The notes beneath the pieces were generated by a model. That model saw only the letters and a program-made list of their open reading frames with translations, ran no database searches and had not been told where the DNA came from. This document shows positions 25,596-36,316 of a stretch of DNA of 64,000 nucleotides, one piece after another. The position numbers and the translations under genes are program-made. The number at the start of each line of letters is the position of its first letter. Within the stretch, counting starts at the first letter, position 1. Source of the stretch: Euonymus europaeus (lineage: Eukaryota; Streptophyta; Magnoliopsida; Celastrales; Celastraceae); the NCBI GenBank assembly GCA_963580455.1, contig OY756966.1:13829001-13893000 (forward strand), written 5' to 3'.

Positions 25596-27995
25596 AGGTT
25601 GCTCAACTCTCTCTATGGAGGAGCTTTTATCGGTTTTGTCTATTTGTCATAGAAAGTTGGTGTTATGGCATCGAAATAATGTAGGAAGCTTATACTCGTA
25701 AAAGTTGACATAGAAGAACAATAGAAAGTTTATCCAGAGCAATTTTGATAGTCTGAAGTTGCTCAACTCTCTCTATGGAGGAGCTTTTAACAGTTTTGTC
25801 CATTTGTGAGAGAAAGTTGGTGTTTTGGCATCGAAATAATGTAGGAAGCTTATACTCGTAAAATTTGACATAGAAGAACAATAAAAAGTCTATCCCGAGC
25901 AATTTTGATAGTCCGAAGTTGCTCAACTCTCTCAATGGAGGAGCTTTTAACGGTTTTCTCTATTTGTCATAGAAAGTTGGTGTTTTGGCATCGAGATAAT
26001 GTAGGAAGCTTAAACTCATAAAAGTTGACATAGAAGAACAATAAAAAGTCTATCCCGAGCAACTTTGATAGTCCGAAGTTGCTCAACTCTCTCAATGGAG
26101 GAGCTTTTAACGGTTTTGTCTATTTGTCATAGAAAGTTGGTGTTTTGGCATCGTGATAATGTAGGAAGCTTATACTCATAAAAGTTGACATAGAAGAACA
26201 ATAGAAAGTTTATCCCGAGCAATTTTGATAGTCCGAAGTTGCTCAACTCTCTCTATGGAGGAGCTTTTAACGGTTTTGTCCATTTGTCATGGAAAGTTGG
26301 TGTTTTGGCATCGAAACAATGTAGGAAGCTTATACTCGTAAAATTTGACATAGAAGAACAATAAAAAGTCTATCCCCAGCAACTTTCACAATCCGAAGTT
26401 GCTCAACTCTCTCTATGGAGGAGCTTTTAACGGTTTTGTCCATTTATCAGAGAAAGTTGGTGTTTTGGCATCGAAATAATGTAGGAAACTTATACTCGTA
26501 AAATTTTACATAGAAGAACAATAAAAAGTCTATCCCGAGCAATTTTGATAGTACGAAGTTGCTCAACTCTCTCAATGGAGGAGCTTTTAACGGTTTTGTC
26601 TATTTGTTATAGAAAGTTGGTGTTTTGGCATCGAGATAATGTAGGAAGCTTATACTCATAAAAGTTGACATAGAAGAACAATAAAAAGTCTATCCCGAGC
26701 AACTTTGATAGTCCGAAATTGCTCAACTCTCTCTATGGAGGAGCTTTTATCGGTTTTGTCTATTTGTCATAGAAAGTTGGTGTTATGGCATCGAAATAAT
26801 GTAGGAAGCTTATACTCGTAAAAGTTGACATAGAAGAACAATAGAAAGTTTATCCAGAGCAATTTTGATAGTCCGAAGTTGCTCAACTCTCTCTATGGAG
26901 GAGCTTTTAACAGTTTTGTCCATTTGTGAGAGAAAGTTGGTGTTTTGGCATCGAAATAATGTAGGAAGCTTATACTCGTAAAATTTGACATAGAAGAACA
27001 ATAAAAAGTCTATCCCGAGCAATTTTGATAGTCCGAAGTTGCTCAACTCTCTCAATGGAGGAGCTTTTAACGGTTTTGTCTATTTGTCATAGAAAGTTGG
27101 TGTTTTGGCATCGAGATAATGTAGGAAGCTTATACTCATAAAAGTTGACATAGAAGAACAATAAAAAGTCTATCCCGAGCAACTTTGATAGTCCGAAGTT
27201 GCTCAACTCTCTCAATGGAGGAGCTTTTAACGGTTTTGTCTATTTGTCATAGAAAGTTGTTGTTTTGGCATCGAGATAATGTAGGAAGCTTATACTCATA
27301 AAAGTTGACATAAAAGAACAATAGAAAGTTTATCCCGAGCAATTTTGATAGTCCGAAGTTGCTCAACTCTCTCTATGGAGGAGCTTTTAACGGTTTTGTC
27401 CATTTGTCATGGAAAGTTGGTGTTTTGGCATCGAAACAATGTAGGAAGCTTATACTCGTAAAAGTTGACATAGAAGAACAATAAAAAGTCTATCCCGAGA
27501 AACTTTGGTAGTCCGAAGTTGCTCAACTCTCTCTATAGAGGAGCTTTTATCGGTTTTGTCTATTTGTCATAGAAAGTTGGTGTTATGGCATCGAAATAAT
27601 GTTGGAAGCTTATACTCGTAAAAGTTGACATAGAAGAACAATAAAAAGTCTATCCCGAGCAACTTTGATAGTCCGAAGTTGCTCAACTCTCTCTATAGAG
27701 GAGCTTTTATCGGTTTTGTCTATTTGTCATAGAAAGTTGGTGTTATGGCATCGAAATAATGTTGGAAGCTTATACTCGTAAAAGTTGACATAGAAGAACA
27801 ATAAAAAGTCTATCCCGAGCAACTTTGATAGTCCGAAGTTGCTCAACTCTCTCAATGGAGGAGCTTTTATCGGTTTTGTCTATTTGTCATAGAAAGTTGG
27901 TGTTTTGGCATCGAAATAATGTAGGAAGCTTACACTCGTAAAAGTTGACATAGAAGAACAATAAAAAGTCTATCCCGAGCAACTTTGATAGTCCG
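25596..27995 (+). repeat. Young higher-order unit, copy 1 (15 monomers, 2400 bp)
   Basis: The unit starts at a monomer with GTCCGAGGTTGCTC, seen again at 27996 and 33116. The order that follows is TGTTATGG; TATCCAGAGC with GTCTGAAG; CATTTGTGAGAGAAAG; TTTTCTCTATTT; AGCTTAAACTCATA; ATCGTGATAATG; a CATGGAAAG/ATCGAAACAATG copy; GGAAACTTATAC with AAATTTTACATAG; GATAGTACGAAG; TTGTTATAGAAAG; then TGTTATGG again 1120 bp after the first. Two monomers with CTCTATAGAGG and GTTGGAAGC close the unit. Comparing 25596-27420 with 27996-29820 by eye I count four substitutions in about 1825 bp and no indel. Confidence 0.85.
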
Positions 27996-29820
27996 AGGTT
28001 GCTCAACTCTCTCTATGGAGGAGCTTTTATCGGTTTTGTCTATTTGTCATAGAAAGTTGGTGTTATGGCATCGAAATAATGTAGGAAGCTTATACTCGTA
28101 AAAGTTGACATAGAAGAACAATAGAAAGTTTATCCAGAGCAATTTTGATAGTCTGAAGTTGCTCAACTCTCTCTATGGAGGAGCTTTTAACATTTTTGTC
28201 CATTTGTGAGAGAAAGTTGGTGTTTTGGCATCGAAATAATGTAGGAAGCTTATACTCGTAAAATTTGACATAGAAGAACAATAAAAAGTCTATCCCGAGC
28301 AATTTTGATAGTCCGAAGTTGCTCAACTCTCTCAATGGAGGAGCTTTTAACGGTTTTCTCTATTTGTCATAGAAAGTTGGTGTTTTGGCATCGAGATAAT
28401 GTAGGAAGCTTAAACTCATAAAAGTTGACATAGAAGAACAATAAAAAGTCTATCCCGAGCAACTTTGATAGTCCGAAGTTGCTCAACTCTCTCAATGGAG
28501 GAGCTTTTAACGGTTTTGTCTATTTGTCATAGAAAGTTGGTGTTTTGGCATCGTGATAATGTAGGAAGCTTATACTCATAAAAGTTGACATAGAAGAACA
28601 ATAGAAAGTTTATCCCGAGCAATTTTGATAGTCCGAAGTTGCTCAACTCTCTCTATGGAGGAGCTTTTAACGGTTTTGTCCATTTGTCATGGAAAGTTGG
28701 TGTTTTGGCATCGAAACAATGTAGGAAGCTTATACTCGTAAAATTTGACATAGAAGAACAATAAAAAGTCTATCCCCAGCAACTTTCACAATCCGAAGTT
28801 GCTCAACTCTCTCTATGGAGGAGCTTTTAACGGTTTTGTCCATTTATCAGAGAAAGTTGTTGTTTTGGCATCGAAATAATGTAGGAAACTTATACTCGTA
28901 AAATTTTACATAGAAGAACAATAAAAAGTCTATCCCGAGCAATTTTGATAGTACGAAGTTGCTCAACTCTCTCAATGGAGGAGCTTTTAACGGTTTTGTC
29001 TATTTGTTATAGAAAGTTGGTGTTTTGGCATCGAGATAATGTAGGAAGCTTATACTCATAAAAGTTGACATAGAAGAACAATAAAAAGTCTATCCCGAGC
29101 AACTTTGATAGTCCGAAATTGCTCAACTCTCTCTATGGAGGAGCTTTTATCGGTTTTGTCTATTTGTCATAGAAAGTTGGTGTTATGGCATCGAAATAAT
29201 GTAGGAAGCTTATACTCGTAAAAGTTGACATAGAAGAACAATAGAAAGTTTATCCAGAGCAATTTTGATAGTCCGAAGTTGCTCAACTCTCTCTATGGAG
29301 GAGCTTTTAACAGTTTTGTCCATTTGTGAGAGAAAGTTGGTGTTTTGGCATCGAAATAATGTAGGAAGCTTATACTCGTAAAATTTGACATAGAAGAACA
29401 ATAAAAAGTCTATCCCGAGCAATTTTGATAGTCCGAAGTTGCTCAACTCTCTCAATGGAGGAGCTTTTAACGGTTTTGTCTATTTGTCATAGAAAGTTGG
29501 TGTTTTGGCATCGAGATAATGTAGGAAGCTTATACTCATAAAAGTTGACATAGAAGAACAATAAAAAGTCTATCCCGAGCAACTTTGATAGTCCGAAGTT
29601 GCTCAACTCTCTCAATGGAGGAGCTTTTAACGGTTTTGTCTATTTGTCATAGAAAGTTGTTGTTTTGGTATCGAGATAATGTAGGAAGCTTATACTCATA
29701 AAAGTTGACATAAAAGAACAATAGAAAGTTTATCCCGAGCAATTTTGATAGTCCGAAGTTGGTCAACTCTCTCTATGGAGGAGCTTTTAACGGTTTTGTC
29801 CATTTGTCATGGAAAGTTGG
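27996..29820 (+). repeat. Young higher-order unit, copy 2 (truncated at its right end)
   Basis: Matches 25596-27420 at an offset of exactly 2400 bp. The four differences I see are CATTTTTGTC for CAGTTTTGTC (near 28192), GTTGTTG for GTTGGTG (near 28860), GGTATCG for GGCATCG (near 29669) and GGTCAACTC for GCTCAACTC (near 29762). Near 29820-29837 the sequence jumps back to unit position about 386, so the last part of the unit is missing from this copy and appears only in the next one. Confidence 0.85.
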
Positions 29821-31800
29821 TGTTTTGGCATCGAGATAATGTAGGAAGCTTAAACTCATAAAAGTTGACATAGAAGAACAATAAAAAGTCTATCCCGAGC
29901 AACTTTGATAGTCCGAAGTTGCTCAACTCTCTCAATGGAGGAGCTTTTAACGGTTTTGTCTATTTGTCATAGAAAGTTGGTGTTTTGGCATCGTGATAAT
30001 GTAGGAAGCTTATACTCATAAAAGTTGACATAGAAGAACAATAGAAAGTTTATCCCGAGCAATTTTGATAGTCCGAAGTTGCTCAACTCTCTCTATGGAG
30101 GAGCTTTTAACGGTTTTGTCCATTTGTCATGGAAAGTTGGTGTTTTGGCATCGAAACAATGTAGGAAGCTTATACTCGTAAAATTTGACATAGAAGAACA
30201 ATAAAAAGTCTATCCCCAGCAACTTTCACAATCCGAAGTTGCTCAACTCTCTCTATGGAGGAGCTTTTAACGGTTTTGTCCATTTATCAGAGAAAGTTGG
30301 TGTTTTGGCATCGAAATAATGTAGGAAACTTATACTCGTAAAATTTTACATAGAAGAACAATAAAAAGTCTATCCCGAGCAATTTTGATAGTACGAAGTT
30401 GCTCAACTCTCTCAATGGAGGAGCTTTTAACGGTTTTGTCTATTTGTTATAGAAAGTTGGTGTTTTGGCATCGAGATAATGTAGGAAGCTTATACTCATA
30501 AAAGTTGACATAGAAGAACAATAAAAAGTCTATCCCGAGCAACTTTGATAGTCCGAAATTGCTCAACTCTCTCTATGGAGGAGCTTTTATCGGTTTTGTC
30601 TATTTGTCATAGAAAGTTGGTGTTATGGCATCGAAATAATGTAGGAAGCTTATACTCGTAAAAGTTGACATAGAAGAACAATAGAAAGTTTATCCAGAGC
30701 AATTTTGATAGTCCGAAGTTGCTCAACTCTCTCTATGGAGGAGCTTTTAACAGTTTTGTCCATTTGTGAGAGAAAGTTGGTGTTTTGGCATCGAAATAAT
30801 GTAGGAAGCTTATACTCGTAAAATTTGACATAGAAGAACAATAAAAAGTCTATCCCGAGCAATTTTGATAGTCCGAAGTTGCTCAACTCTCTCAATGGAG
30901 GAGCTTTTAACGGTTTTGTCTATTTGTCATAGAAAGTTGGTGTTTTGGCATCGAGATAATGTAGGAAGCTTATACTCATAAAAGTTGACATAGAAGAACA
31001 ATAAAAAGTCTATCCCGAGCAACTTTGATAGTCCGAAGTTGCTCAACTCTCTCAATGGAGGAGCTTTTAACGGTTTTGTCTATTTGTCATAGAAAGTTGT
31101 TGTTTTGGCATCGAGATAATGTAGGAAGCTTATACTCATAAAAGTTGACATAAAAGAACAATAGAAAGTTTATCCCGAGCAATTTTGATAGTCCGAAGTT
31201 GCTCAACTCTCTCTATGGAGGAGCTTTTAACGGTTTTGTCCATTTGTCATGGAAAGTTGGTGTTTTGGCATCGAAACAATGTAGGAAGCTTATACTCGTA
31301 AAAGTTGACATAGAAGAACAATAAAAAGTCTATCCCGAGAAACTTTGGTAGTCCGAAGTTGCTCAACTCTCTCTATCGAGGAGCTTTTATCGGTTTTGTC
31401 TATTTGTCATAGAAAGTTGGTGTTATGGCATCGAAATAATGTTGGAAGCTTATACTCGTAAAAGTTGACATAGAAGAACAATAAAAAGTCTATCCCGAGC
31501 AACTTTGATAGTCCGAAGTTGCTCAACTCTCTCTATAGAGGAGCTTTTATCGGTTTTGTCTATTTGTCATAGAAAGTTGGTGTTATGGCATCGAAATAAT
31601 GTTGGAAGCTTATACTCGTAAAAGTTGACATAGAAGAACAATAAAAAGTCTATCCCGAGCAACTTTGATAGTCCGAAGTTGCTCAACTCTCTCAATGGAG
31701 GAGCTTTTATCGGTTTTGTCTATTTGTCATAGAAAGTTGGTGTTTTGGCATCGAAATAATGTAGGAAGCTTATACTCGTAAAAGTCGACATAGAAGAACA
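29821..31800 (+). repeat. Young higher-order unit, copy 3 (lacks unit start)
   Basis: The segment 29821-31260 shows no difference that I can see from 25981-27420 (offset 3840 bp). The match continues to about 31800 with three substitutions. It therefore resembles copy 1 more than the adjacent copy 2, which carries three private changes over the same interval. The join with copy 2 falls inside GTTGGTGTTTTGGCATCGA, a word shared by both partners, as expected from in-register unequal exchange. The result is a 9-monomer (1440-bp) tandem duplication nested inside the 15-monomer unit. Confidence 0.85.
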
Positions 31801-33115
31801 ATAAAAAGTCTATCCCGAGAAACTTTGGTAGTCCGAAGTTGCTCAACTCTCTCTATAGAGGAGCTTTTATCGGTTTTGTCTATTGGTCATAGAAAGTTGG
31901 TGTTATGGCATCGAAATAATGTTGGAAGCTTATACTCGTAAAAGTTGACATAGAAGAACAATAAAAAGTCTATCCCGAGCAACTTTGATAGTCCGAAGTT
32001 GCTCAACTCTCTCTATAGAGGAGCTTTTATCGGTTTTGTCTATTTGTCATAGAAAGTTGGTGTTATGGCATCGAAATAATGTAGGAATCCTATACTCGTA
32101 AAATTTGACATAGAAGAACAATAAAAAGTCTATCCCGAGCAACTTTGATAGTCCGAAGTTGCTCAACTCTCCCTATGGAGGAGCGTTTAACGGTTTTGTC
32201 CATTTATCATAGAAAGTTGGTGTTTTGGCATCGAAATAATGTTGGAAGCCTATACTCGTAAAAGTTGACATAGAAGAACAATAAAAAGTCTATCCCGAGC
32301 AACTTTGATAGTCCGAAGTTGCTCAACTCTCTCTATAGAGGAGCTTTTATCGGTTTTGTCTATTTGTCATAGAAAGTTGGTGTTTTGGCATCGAAATAAT
32401 GTAGGAAGCTTATACTCATAAAATTTGACATAGAAGAACAATAGAAAGTCTATCATGAGCAATTTTGATAGTCCGAAGTTGCTCAACTCTCTCTATGGAG
32501 GAGCTTTTAACGGTTTTGTCCATTTGTAATAGAAAGTTGGTGTTTTGGAATTGAAACATTGTAGGAAGCTTATACTCGTAAAATTTGACATAGAAGAACA
32601 ATAAAAAGTCTATCCCCAGCAACTTTCACAGTCCGAAGTTGCTCAACTCTTTCTATGGAGGAGATTTTAACGATTTTGTCCATTTGTCGTGGAAAGTTGG
32701 TGTTTTGGCATCGAAAAAATGTAGGAAGCTTATACTCGTAAAATTTGACATAGAAGAACAATAAAAAGTCTATCCCGAGCAACTTTCACAATCCGAAGTT
32801 GCTCAACTCTCTCTATGGAGAAGCTTTTAACGGTTTTGTCCATTTGTCAGAGAAAGTTTGTGTTTTGGCATCGAAATAATGTAGGAAGCTTATACTCGTA
32901 AAATTTGACATAGAAGAACAATAAAAAGTCTATCCCGAGCAATTTTGATAGTCCGAAGTTGCTCAACTCTCTCAATGGAGGAGCTTTTAACGGTTTTGTC
33001 TATTTGTCATAGAAAGTTGGTGTTTTGGCATCGAGATAATGTAGGAAGCTTATACTCATAAAAGTTGACATAGAAGAACAATAAAAAGTCTATCCCGAGC
33101 AACTTTGATAGTCCG
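31801..33115 (+). repeat. Spacer between young units
   Basis: About eight monomers in register, mainly with TTTATCGG plus TGTTATGG and GTTGGAAGC, then copies with ATCATGAGC, TTTTGGAATTGAAACATTG and CATTTGTCGTGG. The first half repeats 24.16-24.9 kb at an offset of 7680 bp. No non-satellite sequence. Confidence 0.7.
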
Positions 33116-34980
33116 AGGTTGCTCAACTCTCTCTATGGAGGAGCTTTTATCGGTTTTGTCTATTTGTCATAGAAAGTTGGTGTTATGGCATCGAAATAAT
33201 GTAGGAAGCTTATACTCGTAAAAGTTGACATAGAAGAACAATAGAAAGTTTATCCAGAGCAATTTTGATAGTCTGAAGTTGCTCAACTCTCTCTATGGAG
33301 GAGCTTTTAACAGTTTTGTCCATTTGTGAGAGAAAGTTGGTGTTTTGGCATCGAAATAATGTAGGAAGCTTATACTCGTAAAATTTGACATAGAAGAACA
33401 ATAAAAAGTCTATCCCGAGCAATTTTGATAGTCCGAAGTTGCTCAACTCTCTCAATGGAGGAGCTTTTAACGGTTTTCTCTATTTGTCATAGAAAGTTGG
33501 TGTTTTGGCATCGAGATAATGTAGGAAGCTTATACTCATAAAAGTTGACATAGAAGAACAATAAAAAGTCTATCCCGAGCAACTTTGATAGTCCGAAGTT
33601 GCTCAACTCTCTCAATGGAGGAGCTTTTAACGGTTTTGTCTATTTGTCATAGAAAGTTGGTGTTTTGGCATCGAGATAATGTAGGAAGCTTATACTCATA
33701 AAAGTTGACATAGAAGAACAATAGAAAGTTTATCCCGAGCAATTTTGATAGTCCGAAGTTGCTCAACTCTCTCTATGGAGGAGCTTTTAACGGTTTTGTC
33801 CATTTGTCATGGAAAGTTGGTGTTTTGGCATCGAAACAATGTAGGAAGCTTATACTCGTAAAATTTGACATAGAAGAACAATAAAAAGTCTATCCCCAGC
33901 AACTTTCACAATCCGAAGTTGCTCAACTCTCTCTATGGAGGAGCTTTTAACGGTTTTGTCCATTTATCAGAGAAAGTTGGTGTTTTGGCATCGAAATAAT
34001 GTAGGAAACTTATACTCGTAAAATTTTACATAGAAGAACAATAAAAAGTCTATCCCGAGCAATTTTGATAGTACGAAGTTGCTCAACTCTCTCAATGGAG
34101 GAGCTTTTAACGGTTTTGTCTATTTGTTATAGAAAGTTGGTGTTTTGGCATCGAGATAATGTAGGAAGCTTATACTCATAAAAGTTGACATAGAAGAACA
34201 ATAAAAAGTCTATCCCGAGCAACTTTGATAGTCCGAAATTGCTCAACTCTCTCTATGGAGGAGCTTTTATCGGTTTTGTCTATTTGTCATAGAAAGTTGG
34301 TGTTATGGCATCGAAATAATGTAGGAAGCTTATACTCGTAAAAGTTGACATAGAAGAACAATAGAAAGTTTATCCAGAGCAATTTTGATAGTCCGAAGTT
34401 GCTCAACTCTCTCTATGGAGGAGCTTTTAACAGTTTTGTCCATTTGTGAGAGAAAGTTGGTGTTTTGGCATCGAAATAATGTAGGAAGCTTATACTCGTA
34501 AAATTTGACATAGAAGAACAATAAAAAGTCTATCCCGAGCAATTTTGATAGTCCGAAGTTGCTCAACTCTCTCAATGGAGGAGCTTTTAACGGTTTTGTC
34601 TATTTGTCATAGAAAGTTGGTGTTTTGGCATCGAGATAATGTAGGAAGCTTATACTCATAAAACTTGACATAGAAGAACAATAAAAAGTCTATCCCGAGC
34701 AACTTTGATAGTCCGAAGTTGCTCAACTCTCTCAATGGAGGAGCTTTTAACGGTTTTGTCTATTTGTCATAGAAAGTTGTTGTTTTGGCATCGAGATAAT
34801 GTAGGAAGCTTATACTCATAAAAGTTGACATAGAAGAACAATAGAAAGTTTATCCCGAGCAATTTTGATAGTCCGAAGTTGCTCAACTCTCTCTATGGAG
34901 GAGCTTTTAACGGTTTTGTCCATTTGTCATGGAAAGTTGGTGTTTTGGCATCGAAACAATGTAGGAAGCTTATACTCGTA
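33116..34980 (+). repeat. Young higher-order unit, copy 4
   Basis: Matches 25596-27460 at an offset of 7520 bp (47 monomers). Similarity also extends about one monomer upstream (32961 against 25441). I see four differences: TATACTCATA for TAAACTCATA (near 33533), ATCGAGATAAT for ATCGTGATAAT (near 33674), AAACTTGAC for AAAGTTGAC (near 34674), and TAGAAGAAC for TAAAAGAAC (near 34833). It shares the TTTTCTCTATTT and GTCTGAAG markers with copy 1. After 34980 it runs into monomers with CTCTATAGAGG and GTTGGAAGC. Confidence 0.85.
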
Positions 34981-36316
34981 AAAGTTGACATAGAAGAACA
35001 ATAAAAAGTCTATCCCGAGCAACTTTGATAGTCCGAAGTTGCTCAACTCTCTCTATAGAGGAGCTTTTAACGGTTTTGTCCATTTATCATAGAAAGTTGG
35101 TGTTTTGGCATCGAAATAATGTTGGAAGCTTATACTCGTAAAAGTTGACATAGAAGAACAATAAAAAGTCTATCCCGAGCAACTTTGATAGTCCGAAGTT
35201 GCTCAACTCTCTCTATAGAGGAGCTTTTATCGATTTTGTCTATTTGTCATAGAAAGTTGGTGTTATGGCATCGAAATAATTTAGGAAGCTTATACTCGTA
35301 AAATTTGACATAGAAGAACAATAAAAAGTCTATCCCGAGCAACTTTGATAGTCCGAAGTTGCTCAACTCTCTCTATGGAGGAGCTTTTAACGGTTTTGTC
35401 CATTTATCATGGAAAGTTGTTGTTTTGGCATCGAAATAATGTTGGAAGCTTATACTCGTAAAAGTTGACATAGAAGAACAATAAAAAGTCTATCCCGGGC
35501 AACTTTGATAGTCCGAAGTTGCTCAACTCTCTCTATAGAGGAGCTTTTATCGGTTTTGTCTATTTGTCATAGAAAGTTGGTGTTATGGCATCGAAATAAT
35601 TTAGGAAGCTTATACTCGTAAAATTTGACATAGAAGAACAATAAAAAGTCTATCCCGAGCAACTTTGATAGTCCGAAGTTGCTCAACTCTCTCTATGGAG
35701 GAGCTTTTAACGGTTTTGTCCATTTATTAGAGAAAGTTGGTGTTTTGGCATCGAAATAATGTAGGAAGCTTATACTCATAAAATTTGACATAGAAGAACA
35801 ATAGAAAGTCTATCATGAGCAATTTTGATAGTCCGAAGTTGCTCAACTCTCTCTATGGAGGAGCTTTTAACGGTTTTGTCTATTTGTTATAGAAAGTTGG
35901 TGTTTTGGCATCGAGATAATGTAGGAAGCTTATACTCATAAAAGTTGACATAGAAGAACAATAAAAAGTCTATCCCGAGCAACTTTGATAGTCCGAAATT
36001 GCTCAACTCTCTCTATGGAGGAGCTTTTATCGGTTTTTGTCTATTTGTCATAGAAAGTTGGTGTTATGGCATCGAAATAATGTAGGAAGCTTATACTCGT
36101 AAAAGTTGACATAGAAGAACAATAGAAAGTTTATCCCGAGCAATTTTGATAGTCCGAAGTTGCTCAACTCTCTCTATGGAGGAGCTTTTAACGGTTTTGT
36201 CCATTTGTCATGGAAAGTTGGTGTTTTGGCATCGAAACAATGTAGGAAGCTTATACTCGTAAAATTTGACATAGAAGAACAATAAAAAGTCTATCCCGAG
36301 CAACTTTCACAATCCG
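34981..36316 (+). repeat. Right shoulder of the young core
   Basis: About eight monomers. A two-monomer pattern (GTTGGAAGC copy, then a TTTATCG/TGTTATGG copy with ATAATTTAGGAAGC) occurs twice, near 35.1-35.35 and 35.4-35.7 kb. At 36031-36040 ATCGGTTTTTGTC has one extra T, ending the exact-register tract. Nothing but satellite. Confidence 0.7.

Larger units (their letters stand above)
14770..36034 (+). repeat. Phase-locked tract: ~133 monomers with no net indel
   Basis: Between a one-base deletion near 14769 (ATTTGTATAGAAAG) and a one-base insertion near 36035 (ATCGGTTTTTGTC), every monomer landmark I followed returns at exact multiples of 160 bp. The tract is about 21.3 kb. Substitutions are plentiful, so the constancy is in length and not simply sequence identity. 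By contrast, 1-7 kb, 39-48 kb and the inverted array contain many 1-3 bp slips. The tract contains the recently amplified core at 25.6-35.0 kb, which accounts for part but not all of the constancy. Confidence 0.8.

Noticed and set aside
25690..25935. Families of similar 60-103-codon open frames (for example about 81 codons at 25690, 26810, 28090, 29210, 30650, 33210 and 34330) that look like a conserved protein family.
   Set aside because: They occur in nearly every stretch of monomers, on the minus strand in the left array and the plus strand in the inverted array, as expected when one satellite is read in one direction. A 160-bp unit shifts the frame by one base per copy, so the frames are short and end at satellite stops. 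Their similarity follows DNA identity, and no start context, upstream signal or domain supports coding.
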